DNA of 64,000 nt from JAFLCL01 sp964502175 (GTDB lineage: Bacteria; Myxococcota_A; Polyangia; Polyangiales; Sandaracinaceae): assembly GCA_964502175.1 (NCBI GenBank), contig CAZCVE010000042.1, positions 17,463 through 81,462 of the forward strand, in the 5' to 3' direction. Position numbers and translations under genes: made by a program. Under the pieces are notes generated by a model, which worked only from the letters and a program-made list of their open reading frames with translations, had not been told where the DNA came from and did not search any database. This document shows, in pieces, positions 9,110-17,016 of the stretch; position 1 is the stretch's first letter, and every line of letters begins with the position of its first letter.

Positions 9110-9697
9110 TCACGAGCTGCTCGGCATCGCATGCGGCGCGGCTTCGCCGTTCTGCTGACGTTGATCCATCTCGTAGCGTGAGGGGCATCGCGGGATGACC
9201 TGCGTCGCGAGGAAGCTGCCGTCCTCTTGGATCTCACCTTCGACGACGACCGAGATCCCCATGCCGTCGCGGAACGTGTCCGGCACGATGCACTGCGGGA
9301 AGCGCACGTCGATCTCGCGGGCGTCCTCGCCCTCGCCCTCGGCGAGCACGAAGCGGTACTCGCACGGGTCCTGACGGAACTGGATCGAGCCGTCGCGCAG
9401 CGGGCCCTCCATACGCAGCGTGCGGCCGGTGAACGCGCTCGGGTCGCCCACCACGTCGGCCACCATCACCGAGTACACGAACGGCGACTCGCTGCTCGTC
9501 AGCGCCCATGCGACCACGATGCCGCCGAGGCCGAAGATCACACCGAGCTTGGCGATCGCCTGCCAGCGAGGGCGCTCCGTGGGCGCGTTGCGACGGACGG
9601 GCGCCGCGTCGGCCTTGAGCGCCTCGAACGCCTCGCGGGTCCCCACGTCGGGCGTCGCGCTGCTCTCGGGTGCGTCCGTGCGGATCTCGCCGTCCAT
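9110..9697 (-). CDS. ccmE: CcmE-like haem chaperone, CxxxY type
   Basis: 195 aa. An N-terminal soluble stretch precedes a single membrane helix (~50-67) and then an OB-fold beta domain. CPSRYEM at 171-177 is the Cys variant (CxxxY) of the HxxxY haem-binding motif; Cys replaces the His of the E. coli protein, as in several delta-proteobacterial and archaeal CcmE. Two more Cys (DPCEY at 112 and FPQC at 136) lie in the fold. CcmE carries haem to the cytochrome c lyase in the periplasm. No other ccm gene is adjacent. It lies downstream of the atpE terminator, so it probably has its own promoter. Confidence 0.75.
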   Translation of the reverse strand: MDGEIRTDAPESSATPDVGTREAFEALKADAAPVRRNAPTERPRWQAIAKLGVIFGLGGIVVAWALTSSESPFVYSVMVADVVGDPSAFTGRTLRMEGPLRDGSIQFRQDPCEYRFVLAEGEGEDAREIDVRFPQCIVPDTFRDGMGISVVVEGEIQEDGSFLATQVIPRCPSRYEMDQRQQNGEAAPHAMPSSS

Positions 9698-9754
9698 GGC
9701 GCCGAGTATGGCTCGCCCTCCGGAAGCGCCGCAACGTGGCCGAACGGAGCGACC

Positions 9755-9792
9755 GAAAAACGAAGAGCCCCGACCCTTTCGGATCGAGGCCC
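9755..9792 (-). terminator. Intrinsic terminator after atpE
   Basis: Read on the minus strand, a 12-bp stem (9765-9776 with 9781-9792, including G-U pairs) closes a GAAA tetraloop. It is followed at once by TTCGTTTTT (9755-9763). It lies 44 nt past the atpE stop and is the clearest rho-independent terminator in the window. Confidence 0.85.
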
Positions 9793-9836
9793 TGTCGTCG
9801 TCCCGCGCGAGGTCTGCGCGAGCCGCGGTGGTCAGC

Positions 9837-10172
9837 TCAGGCCGTCGCCCAGAGGACGATGAGGATCGAGATGACGAACGAGTAGATGACGAGCGACTCG
9901 ATGAGGGCGAGGCCGAGGATCATCGGGGTGAACATCTTGTCGGCCGCGTTGGGGTTACGCGCGATGCCGTCGAGCGCCGAGCTGGCCGCACGACCCTGAC
10001 CGAGCGCGCCGCCGAAGGCCGCGATGCCGATGCCGATGGCCGCCGCGAAGCCCATGAGGCCGCGCGCGCTCCACTCATCGGGGCCCACATCCGACGCTTC
10101 CTGCGCGAACGCGCTGGCCGCGACGAGGAGCGTGGTGAGGAACGTACCGAGCCCGAGCAGATTCTTCTTCAT
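9837..10172 (-). CDS. atpE: ATP synthase Fo subunit c, with N-terminal signal-like leader
   Basis: 111 aa, longer than the usual ~80 because of a leader of about 24 residues ending AFAQ that looks like a cleavable signal peptide. Two membrane helices form the hairpin. The ion site reads Gln59, Glu92, Ser93 and Tyr97, spaced exactly as Gln32, Glu65, Ser66 and Tyr70 of the Na+-binding Ilyobacter tartaricus c-ring; Leu94 replaces Thr67. A strong ribosome site, AGGAG, lies 6 nt before the ATG. Last gene before the terminator at 9755-9792, so no atpF follows here. Confidence 0.95.
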   Translation of the reverse strand: MKKNLLGLGTFLTTLLVAASAFAQEASDVGPDEWSARGLMGFAAAIGIGIAAFGGALGQGRAASSALDGIARNPNAADKMFTPMILGLALIESLVIYSFVISILIVLWATA

Positions 10173-10363
10173 GAGAGTCTCCTTCCAACCTTCTTCCGCG
10201 GCGGGGTCCCAGTAGTCATAGGACTTTCAGCCTTGTGACCAGCTTCCCTGTCTGCTGGCGGGTCCGCGCGGTTCGAACTTGTTTTCGTTGTTTCGCTACC
10301 TGATCGACACCCGCAGCATGGGAAGCGGGCAGAACTGTGCGCCGTGGTGGCGCGGCGAGCGGC

Positions 10364-11242
10364 TCAGTGCGCGTGCGCGCCTTCGCCCCCGTGACCGTGG
10401 CCGTGGTCCTTGTCGCCGTGGCCGTGGTCGTCGCCGTGATCCTGATGCGCGACCGCCATGCCGATGTAGACGGTGCTGAGGATGCAGAAGACCGCCGTCT
10501 GCACGATGCAGACGATCGTGCCGAGCATGAGGAACGGCACCGGCACGAGGAACGGCACGAGCAGCGTGAAGATGCCGACGACCATGTGGTCACCGAACAT
10601 GTTCGCCATGAGACGCAGGCTGAGCGACACGAGGCGGGCGATGTGGCCGATGACCTCGATCGCGAACATGAGGATGTTGAGCGGGATGCCGATCGGGCCG
10701 AGCCAAGGACCGAAGAGGTGCTTGATGTGGCCGAGCCCGTTCTCCTTGATGCCGTAGACGTGCGTCGTCACGAAGATCACGAGCGCGAGCGCGAACGTGG
10801 TCTTGAGCGAGTCCGTCGGCGGCATGAAGCCGGGGATGAGGCCCATGAAGTTGGAGAAGAAGATGAAGACGGCGCAGGTGCCGATGAGCGGCAGGAAGTA
10901 GCGCGCGGCCTTCTTGCCCATGATCGGCTCCATCATGCCGAGCACGCCGCCGATGAAGAGCTCGAAGAACGTGCGGACGGTGAGCGTGTCCTCGGGGATC
11001 AGCGCGGCCTTCGCGTCCTTCAGGCGACCACCGGCCATCACCGCCATCACGCCGAGCACGACGAGGAGGAACAGCGCCGTGACCACGTGATCGACGCTCG
11101 ACCCGCCGTGGCCGTAGCCCTCCTGGTTGAGCCAGGTGCCCTCTTGGCCGGTGACGGCCATGTTGATGTCGCGCGTCAGCGCCTCGATCGCGTGCGCCAG
11201 GCCGGGGAGATAGAGGCTGAACCAGGACTCGTGCTCAGGCAT
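10364..11242 (-). CDS. atpB: ATP synthase Fo subunit a with His-rich C-terminal tail
   Basis: 292 aa. The stator segment SLSLRLMANMFGDH carries the conserved essential Arg of subunit a, and the protein has 5-6 hydrophobic helices. The C-terminus continues as a soluble tail, from AHQDHGDDHG to the end, with nine His in 28 residues plus many Asp. This resembles a metal-binding sequence and is absent from typical subunit a. It follows atpI by 3 nt. A 191-nt spacer precedes atpE, long enough for an mRNA processing site or a secondary promoter; I see no certain signal there. Confidence 0.95.
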   Translation of the reverse strand: MPEHESWFSLYLPGLAHAIEALTRDINMAVTGQEGTWLNQEGYGHGGSSVDHVVTALFLLVVLGVMAVMAGGRLKDAKAALIPEDTLTVRTFFELFIGGVLGMMEPIMGKKAARYFLPLIGTCAVFIFFSNFMGLIPGFMPPTDSLKTTFALALVIFVTTHVYGIKENGLGHIKHLFGPWLGPIGIPLNILMFAIEVIGHIARLVSLSLRLMANMFGDHMVVGIFTLLVPFLVPVPFLMLGTIVCIVQTAVFCILSTVYIGMAVAHQDHGDDHGHGDKDHGHGHGGEGAHAH

Positions 11243-11245
11243 GGA

Positions 11246-11629
11246 TCACTCGCCCTTCGTCGGAGCCGCGGCGAGGTCGCCCGCGGTGAGGTTGTAGTGC
11301 GCGGAGCCCACGACGAGGCCCAGCACGAGCGCGCCGATGCCGATCGCGAAGCCGACCGGGTCGAGGTGCGCGCCGAAGAGGAGGCCGGCCGAGATCGCGA
11401 GGATCACGCCCGTCTTCAGCATCAGGGTGAGGCTCGCTCCCGCGCGACGCGCCGGGTCGGCCTTGATCATCGCCGTGACCAGCCAGCGGAGCGCGAACGC
11501 GTTCATCAGCGCGACCGCGGCACCGCCCACCGCGCCGATGCCCGTCTCCACGCTCACGGCGAAGCCCACCGCGACGAGGATCGCCGCGAAGGCCGAGACG
11601 TAGAGCGGGATGCGGTCGTGGAAGGTCAT
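11246..11629 (-). CDS. atpI: ATP synthase subunit I (AtpI family)
   Basis: 127 aa with four hydrophobic segments, at the position expected for AtpI, directly upstream of atpB. AtpI-type proteins assist c-ring assembly and possibly Mg2+ transport. Its start overlaps the atpZ stop by 4 nt (ATGA). The assignment rests on size, topology and context more than on a diagnostic motif. Confidence 0.75.
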   Translation of the reverse strand: MTFHDRIPLYVSAFAAILVAVGFAVSVETGIGAVGGAAVALMNAFALRWLVTAMIKADPARRAGASLTLMLKTGVILAISAGLLFGAHLDPVGFAIGIGALVLGLVVGSAHYNLTAGDLAAAPTKGE

Positions 11630-11940
11630 TCGGTGGAGGAATCCGGGGTGTCGTGCGTCTGCGCTCGTTCTCGCTCGGCCTCTCTGGAGATCCGCGTCTG
11701 CTCGCGCCGCGCGACCTGGAAGAGGCTCTTGAAACCTGCCGCGAGTCCGAGGAGGAGACCGACCATGGTCAGCCAGGGTCGGGTGGCGAACCGCTCATCG
11801 AGCCAGTGCCCGCCGAAGAGTCCGATGAAGATCGAGACCGAGAGCTCGGTACCGACGAGGGCCAGCCGCTGGCCTCTGCTCATCTCTCGTCGGTGCTTGG
11901 GGTCGAAGAGCTTCATCTCCGGCCCTTCGGCGCGCGCCAT
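11626..11940 (-). CDS. AtpZ/AtpI-like ATP synthase accessory protein
   Basis: 104 aa with two membrane helices (~27-45 and ~55-75). The second is preceded by GGHWLDERFATRPW, matching the G-x-x-L-D/K pattern of AtpZ. AtpZ with AtpI forms a small complex linked to c-ring assembly and divalent cation supply. First gene of the Fo operon, about 100 nt downstream of hemL on the same strand. An alternative start is the ATG at residue 9. Confidence 0.7.
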   Translation of the reverse strand: MARAEGPEMKLFDPKHRREMSRGQRLALVGTELSVSIFIGLFGGHWLDERFATRPWLTMVGLLLGLAAGFKSLFQVARREQTRISREAERERAQTHDTPDSSTE

Positions 11941-12037
11941 GTAGCACGCTTCGAGGGGTGGTCAAGAACGCGGGCGGGCCACGAACCCCAACGTTTCACG
12001 GGCGTTTGGGCGATCTCCCTCACGAAGCGGGCCTCGC

Positions 12038-13330
12038 TCAGACAGCCGCGAACGCGCGCTTGGCTGCCTCGATCGTCGCGTCGCAGATCGCCTCGGTGTG
12101 GGCCAGCGAGACGAAGCCCGCCTCGAACTGCGCGGGCGGCCAGTGCACGCCCTCGTGGATCAGCGCCGCGTGCCACCTCCCGAACGCCTTGCGATCGGCG
12201 CGGTCGGCGTCGGTCCACGTGCGGATCGGGCCGGCCGCGAAGAACGGCGTGATCATCGAGCCGACGCGCTGCACCGTGACGGGCACGCTGCACGCTCGGC
12301 TCGCGTCGCGGAGGCCGGCCTCGAGCCGCGCGCTCCGCTCTTCCAGCACCTCGTAAACCCCGGGCGCGCGAAGAGCTTCCAGCGTCGCGCGGCCTGCCGC
12401 GACGGCGAGGGGATTTCCGCTCAGGGTGCCCGCTTGGTACACGGGCCCGAGGGGCGCGACCTTCTGCATGATCTCGCGGCGACCGCCATAGACGCCGACC
12501 GGCAGGCCGCCGCCCACGATCTTCCCGAAGCAGCTGAGGTCCGGCGTGATGCCGTAGAGCGCCTGCGCGCCACCGAGCGCGACGCGGAAGCCCGTCATCA
12601 CCTCGTCGAACACCAGGAGCGCGCCGTGCTCCTTCGTGATCGCGCGGAGGCCTTCGAGGAACCCGGGCAGCGGCGGGACCACGCCCATGTTGCCGACGAC
12701 AGGCTCGAGGATCAGCGCCGCGATCTCGCTCCCGCGCTGGGCGAAGAGCGCGCGCGCGGCGTCGAGATCGTTGAACGGCAGCACGAGCGTGGTGCCGCCG
12801 ATCGCCGCGGGCACGCCTGCGCTCGTGGGCACGCCGAACGTCGCGAGACCGCTGCCGGCTTGGACGAGCAGGTAGTCGGCGCCGCCGTGGTAGCAGCCCT
12901 CGAATTTCACGACGAGATCACGACCCGTGAAGCCGCGCGCGACGCGCAGCGCGCCCATCACGGCCTCGGTGCCGCTCGAGGTCATGCGCAGCATCTCGAT
13001 CGAGGGCACGAGCTGCGTGATGAGCTCGGCGTACTCGACCTCGCCGCGGGTCGGCGCGCCGTAGCTCGAGCCGCGCTTCATCGCGTCTTCCACCGCGCGC
13101 ACCACGTCGGGCGCGGCGTGCCCGAGGATCATGGGGCCCCAGCTCCCGACGTAGTCGATGTAGCTGCGCCCATCGACGCCGTAGAGGTACGCGCCCTCTG
13201 CCCGCTCCACGAACACCGGCGCGCCACCCACGGCGCGGAACGCGCGCACGGGTGAGTTCACGCCACCGGGCAGCACGCGCTGCGCGCGCTCCATCCACGC
13301 TTCGTTCGTCGGGACCGTCGGGTTGCTCAT
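12038..13330 (-). CDS. hemL: Glutamate-1-semialdehyde 2,1-aminomutase
   Basis: 430 aa, standard length. The GGVNSPVRAF start block, SSGTEAVMGALR near 120, DEVMTGFR near 240 and CFGKIVGGGLPVG with the PLP lysine near 270 identify HemL. It converts glutamate-1-semialdehyde to 5-aminolevulinate in the C5 tetrapyrrole pathway, so the organism makes haem through glutamyl-tRNA. It is the last gene of a minus-strand run after the DLH gene and GST remnant. The haem link to the nearby CcmE-like gene is only positional. Confidence 0.97.
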   Translation of the reverse strand: MSNPTVPTNEAWMERAQRVLPGGVNSPVRAFRAVGGAPVFVERAEGAYLYGVDGRSYIDYVGSWGPMILGHAAPDVVRAVEDAMKRGSSYGAPTRGEVEYAELITQLVPSIEMLRMTSSGTEAVMGALRVARGFTGRDLVVKFEGCYHGGADYLLVQAGSGLATFGVPTSAGVPAAIGGTTLVLPFNDLDAARALFAQRGSEIAALILEPVVGNMGVVPPLPGFLEGLRAITKEHGALLVFDEVMTGFRVALGGAQALYGITPDLSCFGKIVGGGLPVGVYGGRREIMQKVAPLGPVYQAGTLSGNPLAVAAGRATLEALRAPGVYEVLEERSARLEAGLRDASRACSVPVTVQRVGSMITPFFAAGPIRTWTDADRADRKAFGRWHAALIHEGVHWPPAQFEAGFVSLAHTEAICDATIEAAKRAFAAV

Positions 13331-13667
13331 GGCGCGCGAGGGTGCGCGAAGAGGCCCCTGGGTTCAACGCGGCGAGGCGACGTCGGTGGCGCGGGCCGAA
13401 GGACGCCCAGGCGATCCGCTGCGCGTGGTCGCTCTCGCGCGCGATGCGGCGCGCGACGTTCGCCGCGCCGAACGTGATCGCGTCGCCCACGTGAAGACAC
13501 GGCACCTTCAGCGCGGGATGCCCGCCGTAGGCGCTCGCGTCGAGCGAGAAGAGATCGTCGACGTGGACGAGGTCGACGGGGACCTCGAGCTCGTGCGCGA
13601 CCAGAAGGACGACGCGCGTGAAGTGCGAGGTGCGGCGTCCGTAGAGGCGAAGCGGTACGTCAGGCAT
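13331..13667 (-). pseudogene. Truncated GST-like thioredoxin-fold domain
   Basis: From ATG at 13667, overlapping the end of the DLH gene by 8 nt, about 75 codons read as a glutathione S-transferase N-terminal domain: LRLYGRRTSHFTRVV, then KVPCLHVGD and the following helix. The typical all-helical C-terminal domain never appears. The frame turns Arg-rich and runs without a stop deep into hemL (to 12918), so the gene cannot be intact as read. Most likely a deletion or frameshift remnant; a short functional domain using an unseen frameshift is less likely. Confidence 0.5.
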
Positions 13668-14526
13668 GGTCGTCTCCGGGCTGCCCCACACCGATCTGGC
13701 CGACTCCCAGCTGTGCAGTGAAGAACGCGACGATCTCGTCGCGCGCGGCGCGTGTCGGCTCTCCGTCGGCGTCGATGAGGTGCGCGGTGACCACGCTGTG
13801 CGCGCAGCCGACGACCTCCGCGAAGAACGGGGGCGGCGACGGGTTCGCCGACGCGGTGGGCAGCACGCGCGCGACGAAGCGCTCTCCCAGCGCGGCGCGG
13901 TACGCAGCGAAGCGCTCGGCGGTGCAGAAGCGGTCTCCCTCGAACCGGTACGCGCGCACCGTGAGGTCTTCGGCGTCGAGGCGCGCGCGAACGGTGGCGA
14001 GGTCGTCGTCCGAGATCTCGAGGCCGGCGGGCACACCGAGCGGGAGCGACGGCTGGCAGAGCACCGGCGCGATCACCGACGGCTCGAGCATCATCGTGAG
14101 CACGAAGTTGCCGGTGAAGCACATCCCGATCGCGCCCACGCCTCGGCCGCCGCGCTCGTCGTGCGCGAGGCGCGCCAGCCCGCGCAGCCAGCGCGTGACG
14201 GGACTCGAGCCGCCCGCCGCGAACGCACGGAACTCGGCGCTCACGCACGCTCGCTTCATCACCGCGAGGCCTTCGGCCGCGCGCGGATACGCGCCATCGA
14301 CACCGAAGAGCGACGGCATGTACACCGCGAGGCCGGCGGCGCGGACCCAGCGGGCGAAGCGCGCCACGTGTGGGCTGATGCCGGGCATCTCGGCGAGGAC
14401 GATCACCGCGGGGCCGCGGCCGGCGACGTACACGGTGCGCGTCTCGTCGTGGATCGTGACGCTGCGGCGCTCGAAGTCGTCGAGCGCGTCGTCTCGATCG
14501 TCTCGGCCGTGGTGGGTGTCGCTCAT
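13660..14526 (-). CDS. Dienelactone hydrolase family protein
   Basis: 288 aa from ATG at 14526. It is an alpha/beta hydrolase of the DLH family: AVIVLAEMPGISPHV near 48 and the nucleophile elbow GMCFTGNF with Cys near residue 136 (Cys instead of Ser is the DLH hallmark). CAHSVVTAHL near 250 supplies the catalytic His. The substrate is unknown; related enzymes open lactones or cleave activated esters. It is divergent from the GlxA-type regulator at 14599, which may control it. Confidence 0.85.
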   Translation of the reverse strand: MSDTHHGRDDRDDALDDFERRSVTIHDETRTVYVAGRGPAVIVLAEMPGISPHVARFARWVRAAGLAVYMPSLFGVDGAYPRAAEGLAVMKRACVSAEFRAFAAGGSSPVTRWLRGLARLAHDERGGRGVGAIGMCFTGNFVLTMMLEPSVIAPVLCQPSLPLGVPAGLEISDDDLATVRARLDAEDLTVRAYRFEGDRFCTAERFAAYRAALGERFVARVLPTASANPSPPPFFAEVVGCAHSVVTAHLIDADGEPTRAARDEIVAFFTAQLGVGQIGVGQPGDDHA

Positions 14527-14567
14527 GCCGCGACTCTGGACGAACGGGACGGATCGCGTGAGTGGCA

Positions 14568-14583
14568 CGAACGACGTTGTTCG
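14568..14583. promoter_or_regulatory. Near-palindrome in the DLH/GlxA divergent spacer
   Basis: CGAACGACGTTGTTCG is a 16-bp near-perfect dyad (7 of 8 pairs). It lies 15 nt upstream of the regulator GTG and 41 nt upstream of the DLH ATG, so it is a candidate operator for the regulator. Confidence 0.45.
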
Positions 14584-14598
14584 GTCCATTCTTGCCAC

Positions 14599-15588
14599 GT
14601 GCTCGTTCACCTCGTCCTCGACGGGACCGCGGAGGCAGCGCTCGCGATCGGGCTCGACGTGATCGACGCGGCGGGGCGGCTCGCGATCCAGCAGCGCTCC
14701 GAACGGCCGTCGAAGCGCACGTTCGAGCAGTGCGTGGTGTCCATCGGCGGCGAGAGCGTGCGCGCGGGCAACGGTCGGCGGATCGCGGTCGACGAGGCGT
14801 TCCGAGCGGAGCGACTGCGACGCGGCGACGTGATCCTGATCGCGGGGCTGTCCGCGACGACGGGGCCGGCGATCGAGGCGCTGCTCGCTCGGGGAGAGGT
14901 GCGTCGGCTCCTGCCGCTGCTCGTTCGCGCGGCGCGTCGCGGGGTGATCGTGGCGGCCTCGTGCTCGGCGACCTTCGTGCTCGGCGAGGCGGGTCTGCTC
15001 GAGGGGCGCGAGGCGACGACCACCTGGTGGCTGGCGAGCGCGTTCCGTGCGCGCTTTCCGAAGGTGCGCGTCACGAGCGATCGCATGGTCGTCGAGGACT
15101 CGGGCGTGCTCACGGCGGGCGCGGCGTTCGCGCACGCGGACCTCGCGCTGGCGCTCGTCGCGCGCCTCGGAGGCTCGTCACTCGCGCACCTCGTCGCGCG
15201 CTACCTCGTGCTCGACGAACGTCCCTCGCAAGCGCGCTTCATGATCCACGAGCACGTGCGGAGCGACGATCCCGTCGTGCGCGCTCTCGAGGCGCACGTC
15301 GCGGCGCACCTCGACGAGCCGCTCGCGCTCGAGGATCTCGCGCGCGCGACCAAGACGTCGCCGCGCACCCTCGCGCGCCGCGTGGCCTCGGCGCTGGGGA
15401 CGACGCCGCAGAAGCTCGTCCAGCGCCTGCGCGTCGCGCGGGCGAGGCACTTGCTCGAGACCACGCGGCACAGCGTCGAGGAGATCGCGCTGCGCGTGGG
15501 CTACGCGGACCCCGCTGCGTTCCGGCGTGTCTTGCGCGCGCACACGGGACAGAGCCCGCGCGAGCTGAGGCGAAGCGGCGCGACCTGA
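14599..15588 (+). CDS. GlxA-type AraC-family transcriptional regulator
   Basis: 329 aa from GTG at 14599. The first ~190 residues form a DJ-1/PfpI (class I glutamine amidotransferase-like) domain: VLVHLVLDGT start, AASCSATFVLGEAGLL with Cys near 120, and a GREATTTWW block typical of GlxA proteins. Residues ~225-325 are a double AraC helix-turn-helix (LEDLARATKTSPRTLARR and VEEIALRVGYADPAAFRRVLRAHTGQSP). It probably senses a small molecule and regulates the divergent DLH gene. The earlier ATG of the long open frame overlaps the DLH coding strand and is rejected. Confidence 0.88.
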   Translation: MLVHLVLDGTAEAALAIGLDVIDAAGRLAIQQRSERPSKRTFEQCVVSIGGESVRAGNGRRIAVDEAFRAERLRRGDVILIAGLSATTGPAIEALLARGEVRRLLPLLVRAARRGVIVAASCSATFVLGEAGLLEGREATTTWWLASAFRARFPKVRVTSDRMVVEDSGVLTAGAAFAHADLALALVARLGGSSLAHLVARYLVLDERPSQARFMIHEHVRSDDPVVRALEAHVAAHLDEPLALEDLARATKTSPRTLARRVASALGTTPQKLVQRLRVARARHLLETTRHSVEEIALRVGYADPAAFRRVLRAHTGQSPRELRRSGAT

Positions 15589-15613
15589 TCTCGCGGGGCG
15601 ACACGACGCGTCC

Positions 15614-16708
15614 TCAGAACCTGCGACGGACCTCGAAGAGCGATGGATCGAGCGGCGCGGCTCCGAGGTCGGGCGCGTGGCCTTCGACGAAGGCCTCGAG
15701 CTCTTGCGCGAAGAGGTCGACCATCACCTCGGCCGAGGGCTGTGGCGCGGGCGGCTCGGCGGCCAGATAGAGGTTCACGATCAGGCCGACGTCCTTCGCG
15801 GACACGTGCGGATCGATCTCGGCGAGGAGCGCGTCGATCTCCTGCGCGAAGTGCTCGCAGGTCGGCGGTCGCGCGGCGGGATCCTTCGAGAGGGCACGGA
15901 GCAGGAGCTCGTCGACCTTCTTGGGGATGCGGCGCTGGATCTTCGAGGGCGTGGGCACCTCGCACTTCATCACCGCGCGAACGGTGGCGTTGTCGTCTGG
16001 GCCCTGGAAGAGCCGACGTCCGCACAACATCTCCCAGAGAACGATGCCGGCGCCGAAGAGATCGATCGACGGGCTCGCGGGCTTCTGCTGGATGATCTCG
16101 GGGGCGAGGTAGCCGAGCTTGCCGCCGAGCATGCCGCCGTCCATCGAAGTGGTGTGCACGCTCGCGTCGGCGAGGCCGAAGTCCGCGAGCTTCACGCCAC
16201 CGTCCTTGCCGAGCAGGAGGTTATGCGGTGACACGTCGCGGTGGATGATGCCGAGGTGCTTGCCGACGTTGTCGACGGCGTCGTGCGCGTACTGGAGCGC
16301 GCGGAGGAGCTCTCGGCCGAGGTGCAGCGCCGTGGCGACCGGCATGCCTGCGCCGCGCGCGTGGGCGCGATCGAGGATGGACTTGAGCATCGTCCCGTCG
16401 ACGAGCTCGAGGATCATGATGAACGTGCCGCCGACCTCGCGCGCGTCGTACACGCGGACGATGTTCTCGTGGCGCAGGAGCATCCCGAGGCGCGCCTCGT
16501 CCTGGAACATCGAGCGGTACATCGGATCCTGCGCGAGGTGCGGGAGCACGCGCTTGATGGCGATGGGGTGACGGTCACCGCCGTCGAAGATGGCCTCGCC
16601 GCGCCAGACCTCAGCCATGCCGCCGAGGGCGAGGCGGCGGAGAGGCACGTAGCGCGTCGGCCCGCGCCGGAAGCGCGTCGAGATCCGCGATCGCGCGCCG
16701 CTCGACAT
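15614..16708 (-). CDS. Eukaryotic-type Ser/Thr protein kinase
   Basis: 364 aa from ATG at 16708. The kinase domain fills most of the protein: LALGGMAEVWRGE glycine loop, AIKRVL lysine, HRDVSPHN near 155 (VSPHN is the usual myxobacterial variant), DFGLAD, and APE in LGYLAPEII. A short C-terminal tail of ~60 residues ends in a charged stretch and has no membrane helix. Cytosolic; substrates unknown. Upstream frames up to 16963 lack kinase features and are not used. Confidence 0.9.
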   Translation of the reverse strand: MSSGARSRISTRFRRGPTRYVPLRRLALGGMAEVWRGEAIFDGGDRHPIAIKRVLPHLAQDPMYRSMFQDEARLGMLLRHENIVRVYDAREVGGTFIMILELVDGTMLKSILDRAHARGAGMPVATALHLGRELLRALQYAHDAVDNVGKHLGIIHRDVSPHNLLLGKDGGVKLADFGLADASVHTTSMDGGMLGGKLGYLAPEIIQQKPASPSIDLFGAGIVLWEMLCGRRLFQGPDDNATVRAVMKCEVPTPSKIQRRIPKKVDELLLRALSKDPAARPPTCEHFAQEIDALLAEIDPHVSAKDVGLIVNLYLAAEPPAPQPSAEVMVDLFAQELEAFVEGHAPDLGAAPLDPSLFEVRRRF

Positions 16709-17016
16709 CGAACAGAGGATCTCAGCGACGGCAGACGGGGTCAATGCATGCGCGGGCGAAGTCCTCGCGCCGTCTCGAAACGGTGTCGCGGGCTGCGCGG
16801 TCGAACGGCTGCTCGAACGGCTGCTCAGAGGATGTCCCCCGAAGCGACGGAGCCCGGGTGCGACGAGCCCCCCTTGGACTTGCGGGTGACGAGCGACGAG
16901 CGCCGCAGCGCGTCGCACGACGGAAGCACCTTTGGCCCGCTCGGCACATCGGCCGGCGGGCACACAAGTCCCGTCGCGCTCTGCGACGGCTCTCCCACGG
17001 GATCAGCTCGAAGCCG
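16709..17016. other. Intergenic region between kinase start and RAYT end
   Basis: 308 nt without a credible gene. It must hold the promoter of the kinase (minus strand). A perfect 12-bp tandem duplication, TCGAACGGCTGC, lies at 16801-16812 and 16813-16824. I see nothing else of note. Confidence 0.5.

Noticed and set aside
10262..10300. tRNA-like TTCGAAC stretch in the atpB-atpE spacer
   Set aside because: No matching T-stem, acceptor stem or anticodon arm around it.
13323..13721. Plus-strand frame in the hemL/DLH spacer
   Set aside because: No motif, opposite to the GST remnant; composition typical of shadows.
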